A stretch of 64,000 nucleotides of DNA, taken from positions 124,001 through 188,000 of the forward strand of contig NZ_FQZK01000011.1 in the NCBI RefSeq assembly GCF_900141985.1, given 5' to 3'. The translations under genes and the position numbers were made by a program. This DNA is from Nocardiopsis flavescens. Lineage in GTDB: Bacteria > Actinomycetota > Actinomycetes > Streptosporangiales > Streptosporangiaceae. The stretch's first letter is position 1. Every line of letters begins with the position of its first letter. A model generated the notes under the pieces. That model did no database searches. It was given only the letters and a program-made list of their open reading frames with translations, and was not told the origin of the DNA. This document shows, in pieces, positions 8,712-16,301 of the stretch.

Positions 8712-9947
8712 CTACTGCTGGTGGTCTTCCTCGGCCGTCCAGTCGGGGAAGTACCGGGCAAGCAGATTCACCAGCGCTTTCAGAGCCTTCGGGTCGCCCC
8801 GGCCGGTCGTCAGCAACGGGGTACCGTCGATCGCCTCCAGTACCTCCCACCCCTTCAGAGATTCCATGAGGTCGCGGACTCCGGTCAGCAGCGACACCGA
8901 CATCTGCGGGACGATCGCGTCCAGAGCGTGCGCCTGGTAGTAGATCGACGACCGCCGCGGAGCGGTGGTGTCGATTCGCTCGGTGTAGTTGACCTCGCTC
9001 AATCGGGGATAACAGGAGTCGAGTAGCACCTTGGGGACGTCCCACACGGGCATGAGGCAGTCCACGTCACCGGTTCGGCGCTTGGGGTAGGGCAGCGGGC
9101 GTCGTCCGTTCATCAGGCAGAACAGGAGCTCCGCCATCACGTCTTCGCGGTTGTAGCCCATGAGTAGGGAGGTGCCGCCGATTTCGCGATTGAGTGCGCG
9201 CCCCACCATATTGAGCAGCCAAGTCCCAAAGAAGTGACTGGCATCGGCCCCGTAAGTGTCGCGGACCTGCCGCCACAGTGCCTCGGGGGTGGCGGACATG
9301 CCCAATAGGGAGGCGATGTCCTCCGGGAAAAGCACCCGGTGAACGAACCCGTACCCCTCGCAGAGATCACGGGCGCGGTGGGCTGCGCTGCCTCGCCACA
9401 GCGGGTCCAGGACCACCGTGAAGCACAGGACCTGATCCGGTCGAAGCGCATTGGTGCGAACGAACCTGTCCAGGCCGCGCACGATGCTGCTGGAGTCACC
9501 GCCTCCGGAGATTCCCGCGACGAGTGGGAGTGTCACCCCGTACTCCCGCAGGAAGGCGGCGATCTTGGCGAAGACGATCTCGCGGAGCTGTTCGTCGTCC
9601 AGGAGATGAACGCGGTGTTCCGGGTTCTTCTCGGAGTACCGCAGATCGTACATGGCGGCGACCGGATCGAGGCTGTGCGCCTGGACGTTCAGGGTGCGCG
9701 GCAGCAGTTCAGCGTCGGTGTTGCGCATGCATTGCAGGATCACCGTGTTCTGCTCAGGGATCTGCGCGAGGGTGTGGGTGATGGGAACGGGCCGCAGGCT
9801 TCCGTCTCCGGGGACCTCGTACGCCTGAAACATCGAGGGAGGCATGCGGTTGGCCCGGAGTAGGTCGGCGAAGGACAGTTCGTCCGCTGGCGAGAGCTGA
9901 TGGGCGCCATTCGCGAAAAGCACGGTGACCCGTTCCCACGTCTTCAT
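8712..9947 (-). CDS. PP-loop ATPase with beta-grasp-like N-terminal domain
   Basis: This is a 411-aa protein starting at ATG 9947, 35 bases after the small peptide gene. Residues 145-154 (GISGGGDSSS) form a PP-loop, the ATP-pyrophosphatase signature of TilS, TtcA and asparagine synthetase-like enzymes that activate a carbonyl or carboxylate by adenylation. A downstream LMGYNREDVMAELLF segment resembles the helix of TilS/TtcA that follows the nucleotide site. The Cys pairs of TtcA-type thiolases are absent. Residues 1-78 alternate beta-like strands and look like a ubiquitin/ThiS-type beta-grasp domain. That is a weak fold guess. The substrate is unknown, with the 50-aa peptide encoded upstream or a tRNA as the obvious candidates. 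It is too short and lacks the glutaminase half of asparagine synthetase. Confidence 0.75.
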   Translation of the reverse strand: MKTWERVTVLFANGAHQLSPADELSFADLLRANRMPPSMFQAYEVPGDGSLRPVPITHTLAQIPEQNTVILQCMRNTDAELLPRTLNVQAHSLDPVAAMYDLRYSEKNPEHRVHLLDDEQLREIVFAKIAAFLREYGVTLPLVAGISGGGDSSSIVRGLDRFVRTNALRPDQVLCFTVVLDPLWRGSAAHRARDLCEGYGFVHRVLFPEDIASLLGMSATPEALWRQVRDTYGADASHFFGTWLLNMVGRALNREIGGTSLLMGYNREDVMAELLFCLMNGRRPLPYPKRRTGDVDCLMPVWDVPKVLLDSCYPRLSEVNYTERIDTTAPRRSSIYYQAHALDAIVPQMSVSLLTGVRDLMESLKGWEVLEAIDGTPLLTTGRGDPKALKALVNLLARYFPDWTAEEDHQQ

Positions 9948-9982
9948 TTCCAGTGGCTCCTGTTCGTGTCCAGTGCGTCGGC

Positions 9983-10135
9983 TCAGTAGTGCGCGGTGAG
10001 CGCGGAGCAGGACAGGGTCTCCTCGACCTGCGGAACGGTCATGCGGTCCATGCCGATCTGGGGCAGCGTGCGTGCCATCACGACCGCCAGTTCGGTGAGG
10101 TCGGTGGTGTTCGGAGCGTTCGTCTGGGTATTCAT
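9983..10135 (-). CDS. 50-aa small peptide, first gene of the PP-loop/HisRS operon
   Basis: ATG 10135 is preceded, 8 bases away, by a near-ideal Shine-Dalgarno GAAGGAGGG (10144-10152). The peptide begins MNTQTNAPNTTDLTELAVV, has a central amphipathic helix-like stretch, and ends in LSCSALTAHY with a single Cys. Its size, position and strong translation signal fit a modified-peptide precursor or a small carrier for the PP-loop enzyme. It matches no precursor family I know. The same frame stays open upstream to GTG 10414 and encodes a coding-like stretch (DYPFNRVSSISGTTD). A 143-aa product is therefore an alternative, though the ribosome site favours the short form. Function is unknown. Confidence 0.6.
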   Translation of the reverse strand: MNTQTNAPNTTDLTELAVVMARTLPQIGMDRMTVPQVEETLSCSALTAHY

Positions 10136-10520
10136 GGGCGATGCCCTCCTTCGATTTCTCCCCGCTCGGGAAACGGCGGGGTGCTGCCGCGCACCGGTCG
10201 GTGCACGTGTGTTGAGCCTGAGCTGCGGCAACATGTCGCCACAACGCAGGCGGGCGGGGAGGAGTTCAAGGGCCCGGTCGGCCTTGTGGAGCAGTGCGAC
10301 CGAGTCGACGGCGGGATCGGTGGTGCCGCTGATCGAGGACACCCGGTTGAAGGGATAGTCGGTCTTCAACGCGGCATGCGGTGGGCCGGACCCCTGCGAT
10401 TCCGTCAATTGCACCCGTCACCACGAAACCCCTTCTGTACTGTGGATACGACGCTACGCACCACAATCGCGCGCCAGTAGTGACCCCCAGTACGGGTATT
10501 CCGCCCGCTAGGAGGCTCCG
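10136..10520. promoter_or_regulatory. Divergent promoter region between peptide operon and XRE regulator
   Basis: This gap of 385 bases separates the minus-strand peptide/PP-loop/HisRS operon from the plus-strand XRE regulator, so both promoters and any operator should be here. I see no convincing -10/-35 pair. Part of it (10136-10414) may instead be coding, as noted for the small peptide. The regulator has its own site, CTAGGAGG, ahead of ATG 10521. Confidence 0.5.
10144..10152 (-). promoter_or_regulatory. Strong Shine-Dalgarno deciding the small-peptide start
   Basis: On the minus strand this reads GAAGGAGGG, 8 bases before ATG 10135. It is the main evidence for the 50-aa start over the longer in-frame alternative. 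A hairpin, CCCCGC paired with GCGGGG (10161-10182), lies just upstream in the presumed leader. Confidence 0.7.
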
Positions 10521-11618
10521 ATGCCGACATCCTCCGCTCGGACCCCGACCACCGGTCAGGGAAAGCCGAGAGGCGGCATCATCTCCGGGTACGTCCTCCG
10601 GATCATTCGTGAACAACTCAACCTGTCCCAGGACGAGATGGCCGAGCATCTGCTTGTTTCGGCCGACACCATCTCGGGGTGGGAAACCGGTCGGCGTGCG
10701 CTGACCGCAGTCCCCGTAGGACAGGTGCTTGTCCAACGCCACCGGCTACGCCGCATGGGTGCGCGGCCGGACCTCGTCGACACACTGGACAAAGCAATGG
10801 AAGCGGATGTGCTCCTCACCAGCGCCATCGATGGGAACACGGACGGTTCCCCTCTGGGTGCATGGGTGATGCGGCGCGACCTTGTAGAGGTGCTCGCCTG
10901 GCCGCTCACAGGGGCCCTGCCGGAACCACTGCGTGGAATTCCCCCGCCACGACGACCGCGCCGGGGGCCTGTTCCAACCGGGCCTGAGATGACCCGAACC
11001 GACAGAGAACGGCTGTTCGCCAATCTGCGTCGTGCCGCCGAGAACGCCACCGATCACGATTTTCTGTTGCGTCGACAAGCCCTTTACCTGGTCGGGTACG
11101 ACCACAGCCCCGATGCCACTGCCTGGCTTGCAGAACAGCAGCGTCGCCCTGCTCCGGACGATTGGTTGTCCCGCTGGCTCGCCTCTCGGTCCGTGGCGTC
11201 CGTCGCCACCCGCTACGGGGATACGGACCGGCTCGCCCACTTCATCGGCTCCACCCTGGTCGGCGACGACCGGGGGGAGATCGCGAACCTCGATTACTGG
11301 GCGTACTGGGTGGGCGAAACGGATCTGGAACTCTCTGATGGATTCATGGCGTCAGGCCGGACCGGCGCTTGGACGGGCCGCCGCCTGCTGCGCCATCTGA
11401 TGGTCCGGCTCGTTCCGGGTCACGGGTACCTGGACTTGTACGTGCATACTCTGTGGTCTCTGCTGGCCGCACGCCCTCGCCTGCTGACATCCGAGCCCGG
11501 TGCGTCGGAACACCTGGCCACCGCCGTCGGGGTGTTGTTGGATGACTCCGGTACCTCGGCGCGGGCGCGCCGGGAGTTGGACGGCATCCGGTACGCGATT
11601 CGCCTCGCGAGGGCGTAG
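10521..11618 (+). CDS. XRE-family helix-turn-helix transcriptional regulator
   Basis: This 365-aa protein has an N-terminal HTH_3 domain at about residues 24-75. [20 protein letters not shown] is the classic Cro/CI turn and recognition helix. The long C-terminal half has no recognised catalytic motif. It is helical and TPR-like, as in many actinomycete XRE regulators that sense a ligand or partner. It starts at ATG 10521 after CTAGGAGG. It is divergent from the peptide/PP-loop/HisRS operon and 12 bases ahead of the HD-domain gene, so control of both directions is likely. Codon bias is milder than in the flanking core genes, shared with 7371-12203. Regulator status is firm; the target is inferred from position. 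Confidence 0.85.
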   Translation: MPTSSARTPTTGQGKPRGGIISGYVLRIIREQLNLSQDEMAEHLLVSADTISGWETGRRALTAVPVGQVLVQRHRLRRMGARPDLVDTLDKAMEADVLLTSAIDGNTDGSPLGAWVMRRDLVEVLAWPLTGALPEPLRGIPPPRRPRRGPVPTGPEMTRTDRERLFANLRRAAENATDHDFLLRRQALYLVGYDHSPDATAWLAEQQRRPAPDDWLSRWLASRSVASVATRYGDTDRLAHFIGSTLVGDDRGEIANLDYWAYWVGETDLELSDGFMASGRTGAWTGRRLLRHLMVRLVPGHGYLDLYVHTLWSLLAARPRLLTSEPGASEHLATAVGVLLDDSGTSARARRELDGIRYAIRLARA

Positions 11619-11630
11619 AAGGACAGGATC

Positions 11631-12203
11631 ATGAGCGACGAGACCACCCGGGCCGCGCACCTTCTCCGTGAGGTGGGCACCCTGAAGAATCAGCGCCGGA
11701 CCGGCTGGTGGATGGCGGGAGTGCGCGACCCCGAGTCCGTGGCCGAACACTCCTGGCGAACCGCACTGATCGCTTCGGTGATCGCCGCGATGGAGGGTGC
11801 CGATCCGGCGAAGGCCGCGCTGATCGCGGTGTGGCACGACACCGGGGAGACCCGTTCGGGGGACGTCCATCATCTGGGGCAGAAGTACCTGGTGTCCAAG
11901 CCGGACCCCCGGGACATCGTCGCGGACCAGACGGAGGGGCTATCCATGCGGGTGGGGGAGATGGTGCGCTCCGCCGTCGCCGCATACGAGGATCAGGACT
12001 CGCCGGAGGCCCGATGTGCCAAGGACGCCGACAAACTGGAGTGCCTTCTGCAAGGAGTCGAGTACCGGGCGCAGGGACACGCGGCGGCTCAGCGGTGGAT
12101 CGACGGGAGCCTGGGGCGGATCAGGACCGAGTCGGGGAAGGCATTGGCAGATGCCGTGTTGGAACAGGGGTCGCTGGACTGGCTGTACGCGGCGATGAAG
12201 TGA
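11631..12203 (+). CDS. HD-domain hydrolase, YfbR/HDDC2-like 5'-nucleotidase
   Basis: This 190-aa protein has the HD-superfamily metal ligands in order: VAEHSWRTALIA with the first His, WHDTGE with the His-Asp pair, and a late KDADKLE Asp. This matches the YfbR/HDDC2 group, which dephosphorylates nucleoside 5'-monophosphates. The start is ATG 11631, 12 bases after the XRE stop, with AAGGA upstream, so the two are one transcription unit. Similar XRE plus HD pairs occur in other actinomycetes. Here it faces the PP-loop/HisRS operon, whose enzymes release AMP, so an AMP-removing role is an attractive but untested idea. Confidence 0.85.
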   Translation: MSDETTRAAHLLREVGTLKNQRRTGWWMAGVRDPESVAEHSWRTALIASVIAAMEGADPAKAALIAVWHDTGETRSGDVHHLGQKYLVSKPDPRDIVADQTEGLSMRVGEMVRSAVAAYEDQDSPEARCAKDADKLECLLQGVEYRAQGHAAAQRWIDGSLGRIRTESGKALADAVLEQGSLDWLYAAMK

Positions 12204-12374
12204 CGAGGCGGACCGCCGGCCCCTGGAGCGACCATGAGCAGTCCGACCCTGTGCGGAATCACCCGTCCCGCCTGCGGCGACGAGAGGAACGCCGACCGGA
12301 CGCGCCAGAGCAGCGACGCCCCCGTGGACAGGGCGGGCGGTCCTCTCCCGGATAACGCCCCGGTGCATACCTGC

Positions 12375-12394
12375 GGCCGGGCCCACGCCCGGCC
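12375..12394 (+). terminator. Weak hairpin after the HD-domain gene
   Basis: An 8-bp stem (12375-12382 with 12387-12394) closes a CCAC loop about 170 bases after the HD gene. It has the same loop and a similar arm to the strong terminator at 7042-7081. It lies between the island and the next core-like gene. Confidence 0.4.
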
Positions 12395-12468
12395 CCGCGG
12401 CCGTTCCCGCAGCGGCGGAACGCCCCGGATCCCGCGTCTCCAACGGTGTGTGCCCTAGGGTGTCCTGC

Positions 12469-13545
12469 ATGGCAAGGCACCCGATCACCCGGCTGGAGGC
12501 CGACGGCTTCGGCCCGCTCGACCGGGTCGATATCCGGCTCAGTCCGACGCTGAACATCGTCACCGGGGACAACGCCACCGGGAAGTCCCAGTTGCTCAAG
12601 CTGATGTACGCGGGCACCCGGACCCTGTCCGACGAGTCCGCGCTCACCAAGACCGCGCTCTCCTCCGGTGTCGCCGACGCCCTCACCGGCATCTTCCGCC
12701 CGGAACAACTGGGGCGCCTCGTGCGCCGGGTCCGGGGGCGGAGCCGCGCCTCGGTGAGCCTGAAGTACGGGGGGATCCGCGAGCCGCTGTCCTTCGACTT
12801 CGCCTCCAACGCCCGCAGGGACGTGCAGATCCGGTCGGTGCCGCGCGCCCCGATCGTGGACACCCCGGTCTTCCTGCCGTCGCGCGAGCTGCTCTCCCTC
12901 TATCCCGGCCTGGTCTCGTTGTTCGAGACGCGGGAGGTCGAGTTCGACGAGACCTGGCGCGACACCGCGCTGCTCCTGGGACGCGCCGCGCTGCGCGGTC
13001 CCCGGGTGCGCGCCGCCAACGACCTCCTGGCCCCCCTGCTGGAGGAGATCGAGGGCACCGTCCTGGAAGAGAACGGGCGCTTCTACGTACGCCTCCCCGT
13101 CGGGTCGGCCAGGGCGGGCAAGATCGAAGCCCACCTGGTGTCCGAAGGTTTCCGCAAGCTGGCGATGATCATCCGGCTCGTCTCCAACGGGGTGCTGCTG
13201 GAGGGCGGCTACCTCTTCTGGGACGAACCGGAGGCCAACCTCAACCCCAAGACGCAACGGGCGGTGGCCCGGGCCATCCTCGCCCTCGCCCGGAGCGGGA
13301 CCCAGGTCTTCGTCGCGACGCACAGCGTGTTCCTCCTTCGGGAACTCGCGCTGCTCCTCGACACGCATCCACTGGTGGGCCCGGACGAGCCGCGATACAT
13401 CGGCCTCTACCGGGAGGCCCAGGCCGAAGAGGGCTCCCTTGCCGGGGCGGTCCGGGCCGAGACGGCGGCGGATCCCGCCGACCTGACCGCGATCACCGCC
13501 CTGGAGGCCGAGTCGGCCCAGAGTCTGCGGTACCTGGGGGTCTGA
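12469..13545 (+). CDS. AAA/ABC-type ATPase of the OLD/RecF/SMC-like group
   Basis: This is a 358-aa protein with Walker A GDNATGKS (Lys39), a signature-like segment LVSEGFRKLAMI and Walker B YLFWDEPEANLNP (Asp252/Glu253). A switch-type VATHS histidine motif then follows. These are the elements of single-chain ABC ATPases of the AAA_21/OLD type, which dimerise head to tail. ATG 12469 is chosen because it opens the conserved beta strand; a GTG at 12448 is in frame. The next gene, a predicted nuclease, starts 4 bases after the stop, so the pair is almost certainly translated together. ATPase plus nuclease pairs of this kind are common in antiphage defence and DNA repair. Which of the two applies here is not decided by the sequence. 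Confidence 0.85.
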   Translation: MARHPITRLEADGFGPLDRVDIRLSPTLNIVTGDNATGKSQLLKLMYAGTRTLSDESALTKTALSSGVADALTGIFRPEQLGRLVRRVRGRSRASVSLKYGGIREPLSFDFASNARRDVQIRSVPRAPIVDTPVFLPSRELLSLYPGLVSLFETREVEFDETWRDTALLLGRAALRGPRVRAANDLLAPLLEEIEGTVLEENGRFYVRLPVGSARAGKIEAHLVSEGFRKLAMIIRLVSNGVLLEGGYLFWDEPEANLNPKTQRAVARAILALARSGTQVFVATHSVFLLRELALLLDTHPLVGPDEPRYIGLYREAQAEEGSLAGAVRAETAADPADLTAITALEAESAQSLRYLGV

Positions 13546-13549
13546 CCGC

Positions 13550-14089
13550 ATGCCGGTGGAGGTCCAGGTGGACGGGTCGTTCTTCACCTTCTCCGACGGC
13601 TGGGAGCTGGAGAAGCTGGACGAGTGGCCCGCGCAGAAACTGGCCACACAGGCCCCGTTCCACTCCAAGGGCTGCGACCTCGTGGCCCTGAAGGACGGGG
13701 AGCTGTGGCTGATCGAGGCCAAGGACTACACCTATCCGGGGGCCAGGGTCCCCGACGACCTCACGGACAAGGTCGGCCTCAAGTTCTTCCACTCTCTGGC
13801 CCTGCTGCACGTGGTCGCCCGCTGGGGTGAGGGCAGTCACCGGGAGTACAGCCTGAAAGCCCTGGCCTGCCGGCGAGCCCGTGTCTGCTTGGCGGTGGAG
13901 CTGCCCGACGGAGGACGCAGGCTGATCGGTGTGGCGACTCCGCTCGCCGGTCTCCAGGACAAGCTCAAACGGGTCACGAGGAAGCTGAGGATCCACCACC
14001 CCGTGGTCAGCAACTCCCACCGGACGAACGGAGTGCCGTGGGAGGTCCGGCGCGATCCCGGAACGCGGGGCAGGCACTCGGACCGGTGA
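13550..14089 (+). CDS. Small PD-(D/E)XK-like nuclease, partner of the ATPase
   Basis: This 179-aa protein has CDLVALKDGELWLIEAKDY at residues 42-60. Asp43, Glu56 and Lys58 form the D-(X)n-E-X-K triad of the PD-(D/E)XK restriction-endonuclease fold, with hydrophobic beta strands in the right places. There is no other domain. The C-terminal 30 residues are basic and could bind nucleic acid. It starts 4 bases after the ATPase stop. By analogy with other two-gene modules, the ATPase would sense or hold DNA and gate this nuclease. The fold call rests on one motif and should be tested by structure prediction. No homologue name is assigned. Confidence 0.6.
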   Translation: MPVEVQVDGSFFTFSDGWELEKLDEWPAQKLATQAPFHSKGCDLVALKDGELWLIEAKDYTYPGARVPDDLTDKVGLKFFHSLALLHVVARWGEGSHREYSLKALACRRARVCLAVELPDGGRRLIGVATPLAGLQDKLKRVTRKLRIHHPVVSNSHRTNGVPWEVRRDPGTRGRHSDR

Positions 14090-14482
14090 GGCGGCCCGGC
14101 GGCGTGTCCCCGCCCTGGACCGGAGCCGGTCCCGACCACGGGGAGAGGCGTACCCGGCCAGGGGGCCTGCGGCGGCTCCGGCTCCGGTCGTGACCGCGGA
14201 GGGGCAACGGCTACGCGTACCCGGACCGGGCGGGCCCCGGTGCGTCGGTCCGTCCACAGGCTGTGGACGACCCCCGGCCGCCCGGAAGGCGGCCTGCGCG
14301 GGAGACACGGCGCACCACCGGACAGGAGTCCCGCGGGCCCCGTACGCCGCACACCGCGCATGTGGCCCGATCCGGCGTGGGGGGCTTGTCCGGGCGCACC
14401 CGGACACGTAACTTTCCTTCGTGATCGCCCTCCCGGGCGAAGACAACCGCCTCGAACCCCCGCTCGAAGTGAGGTGCCCACG
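14090..14482. other. Intergenic region with promoter of the secreted protein and a DnaA-box-like palindrome
   Basis: This 393-base gap holds the palindrome described separately at 14251-14269 and, near its 3' end, a less GC-rich patch (around 14405-14425, CGTAACTTTCCTTCGTG) that probably contains the promoter for the secreted protein. No open frame with a ribosome site was found. Confidence 0.5.
14251..14269. promoter_or_regulatory. 19-bp palindrome made of two head-to-head DnaA-box-like sites
   Basis: The sequence is CGTCCACAGGCTGTGGACG, two 9-base arms around one G. Each arm resembles the actinomycete DnaA box (TTGTCCACA type), differing mainly in the first bases. It could equally be an operator for an unknown dimeric regulator. 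No cluster of boxes surrounds it, so it is not an origin. Confidence 0.4.
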
Positions 14483-15442
14483 GTGCGAAAGCACGTCTCC
14501 GTCGTCATGGCCGCCGCGGCCGCTGCCCTGTTCGCCCTCGGAACGGTGTCGGCGGCCCACGCCGCACCCGCCGCCCCGTCCGCCCCGGTCGACCCCGCCC
14601 TCGCCGCCATCCCCTCCGGCCCGCTGACCTTCGGCGCCGAGGCCCTGGCCTCCGCCCGCGAGGCCGCCGCCGGCGCCGCCGCCGGGGCGTCCTGCGCCAT
14701 CACCGCCGACACGGCGACCGCCCTGGCCCTGGCCCCCGTGTGGGCCGAGGTCGTCGCGGGCACCATGGCCACCCCCTCCCCCATGACCCTGTCCCGCTAC
14801 GACACCCAGCCCGGCCTGTACGACCCCGCCGGGCGCGAGGGCCTGTTCTTCAACCCCGGCGTGGGCCTGTGGCAGATGGACTCCGCCGGGCTGGGCTCCC
14901 GGAACACCGCGGGCGAGGCCATCGACTCCCGGTGGGTCTCCGCGACCGTCGTCCCCTACATCGTCGGCCGGTACTGCACCGCCCTGAACGGCGGCTCCGC
15001 GGCGCCCGCGGCGCGCGCCGCCGCCTGGCGCGACTGGAACGCCTGCGCCGACGGCGACTGCGACACCGCCTTCTGGCGGGCGGTGAACAACGGCATCGGC
15101 GCCGACCCGTCCGTGGACCGCCACGGCGGGGCACGGCCGCGGACGTGCTCCTACGGCGGCGCCACGTACGACTGCCTGTTCGTGGACGTCGCCGACGCCC
15201 AGGGCGCCACCTGGTGGGCCGCCCCCGGCGGCGGCCGTTCTCCGGTCCCGCACCCGTTCTACGTGCTGCGCACGGAGGCCGGCGGGGCCTCGCAGGAGGT
15301 CCGCGTATGGTTGGCCCAGGACTCCGGCCACGGTGTGCACGTGTCCGTCACCCGACCCTTCGGAGCCGACGCCCGCACCTCGCTGACCTGGTCCGACGGC
15401 GACGGGCTGTGCGACACCACCACCGGCCGGGGCGACTGCTGA
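14483..15442 (+). CDS. Secreted protein, possibly lysozyme/transglycosylase-like
   Basis: This 319-aa protein starts at GTG 14483 after GTGAGGTG. It opens with an Arg-Lys-His n-region, an Ala-rich hydrophobic core and a VSAAHA cleavage site near residue 28, a clear Sec signal peptide. The mature part has GLFFNPGVGLWQMDSAGLG, which resembles the GxxQ-containing active region of SLT/goose-lysozyme-like folds. Several Cys residues further on could form disulfides (for example CADGDCD). Export is well supported. A peptidoglycan-cleaving activity is only a motif-level guess. It is followed 16 bases later by a GNAT acetyltransferase, with which it may share a transcript. Confidence 0.65.
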   Translation: MRKHVSVVMAAAAAALFALGTVSAAHAAPAAPSAPVDPALAAIPSGPLTFGAEALASAREAAAGAAAGASCAITADTATALALAPVWAEVVAGTMATPSPMTLSRYDTQPGLYDPAGREGLFFNPGVGLWQMDSAGLGSRNTAGEAIDSRWVSATVVPYIVGRYCTALNGGSAAPAARAAAWRDWNACADGDCDTAFWRAVNNGIGADPSVDRHGGARPRTCSYGGATYDCLFVDVADAQGATWWAAPGGGRSPVPHPFYVLRTEAGGASQEVRVWLAQDSGHGVHVSVTRPFGADARTSLTWSDGDGLCDTTTGRGDC

Positions 15443-15458
15443 TCCCCTGAGGAGCCGG

Positions 15459-16004
15459 ATGTACGCGACAGCGCTGGGAGACGGGGCCGAACTGTGCCCG
15501 CTCGAACCCTGGCAGGCCCGGGAGTTCCTGGACCACATGGACCGGGGCCGCGAGTTCATCGGCCGCTACGTGGGCCTGCCCGACCTGGTCACCGACCTGG
15601 AGTCGAGCCGCGCCCACCTCCAGCGCTACGCGGACAGGGCGGCGGCGGACACCGGGCGCATCTGCGGGATCCGCCTGGACGGCGAGCTGGTCGGCGGCGT
15701 GCTCCTGCCGCGGCTGGACACCGCCCAGGGCACCGCCGAGGCGGGCTGCTGGCTGGAGCCCGCCGCCTCCGGGCGCGGCCTGGTGACCCGTGCCTGCCGG
15801 GTGCTCATCGACTGGGCGGTCCGGGAGCGCGGCGTCCACCGCGTCGAGTGGCGGGTGGACCCGGAGAACACCGCGAGCATCGCGGTGGCGCGCCGCCTGG
15901 GCATGACCCGGGAGGGCGTGCTGCGCGGCGACTTCCTGTACCGCGGCGTGCGCCGCGACACCGAGGTGTGGTCCGTGCTGGCGCCCGAGTGGCAGGGGGC
16001 CTGA
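15459..16004 (+). CDS. GNAT-family N-acetyltransferase, RimJ/RimL-like
   Basis: This 181-aa single-domain protein follows the RimJ/RimL pattern: N-terminal LCPLEPWQAREF, a central strand pair, an acetyl-CoA loop around EPAASGRGLVTRACR, and the terminal VDPENTASIAVARRLGMTREG motif typical of the subgroup. Members acetylate N-terminal residues of ribosomal proteins or small amines. The specific substrate cannot be told. It starts at ATG 15459 with GAGGAGCC upstream, 16 bases after the secreted protein gene. A strong hairpin terminator follows, so it closes the unit ahead of the thiopeptide cluster and is probably not part of it. Confidence 0.88.
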   Translation: MYATALGDGAELCPLEPWQAREFLDHMDRGREFIGRYVGLPDLVTDLESSRAHLQRYADRAAADTGRICGIRLDGELVGGVLLPRLDTAQGTAEAGCWLEPAASGRGLVTRACRVLIDWAVRERGVHRVEWRVDPENTASIAVARRLGMTREGVLRGDFLYRGVRRDTEVWSVLAPEWQGA

Positions 16005-16024
16005 CCGGACGGGGCGGCCGTCGG

Positions 16025-16071
16025 CGCGGCGCCCGGGGGGGGAGGGGCTCCCCCTCCCCCCGGGCGCCGCG
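16025..16071 (+). terminator. Long GC-rich hairpin terminator before the thiopeptide cluster
   Basis: Arms 16025-16034 and 16062-16071 pair perfectly and continue through the G/C tracts with two bulged G bases, giving over 20 bp closed by a CTC loop. A second small hairpin, CGGCCG-AAAA-CGGCCG, sits at 16097-16112. It insulates the cluster from the GNAT gene. Confidence 0.75.
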
Positions 16072-16210
16072 GTCCTCCCCCGAAACGCGAAGGCCCCGGC
16101 CGAAAACGGCCGCCGGAATTGCGGACCAGCGGGTACCCCATCCCGACCGCCTCGTCCAGACCGTTTCCATTGTTACGAGTCCGAGAACCTGAGGACACGC
16201 TCCGGAGAAT

Positions 16211-16233
16211 GGTCGATACAACCTCTATCGACC
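16211..16233 (+). promoter_or_regulatory. Inverted repeat upstream of the first thiopeptide precursor
   Basis: GGTCGAT and ATCGACC flank a 9-base spacer, 69 bases before the precursor start. It lies in the only AT-richer patch upstream of the cluster (followed by TTTGCATGTTATTTTC), so it is a plausible operator or 5'-leader hairpin. No regulator gene lies inside the cluster. Confidence 0.45.
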
Positions 16234-16301
16234 CGCCCCTTTGCATGTTATTTTCGTGCCGCCCGGGGGACCGTGTACGAAACGAACGAAGAGGCTGATC
16301 C

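Noticed and set aside
8712..9947. PP-loop protein as lasso-peptide asparagine synthetase-like cyclase or full asparagine synthetase
   Set aside because: There is no glutaminase domain, no B1/B2 protease partners, and the peptide lacks a lasso-type core with a Gly1-to-Asp/Glu ring.
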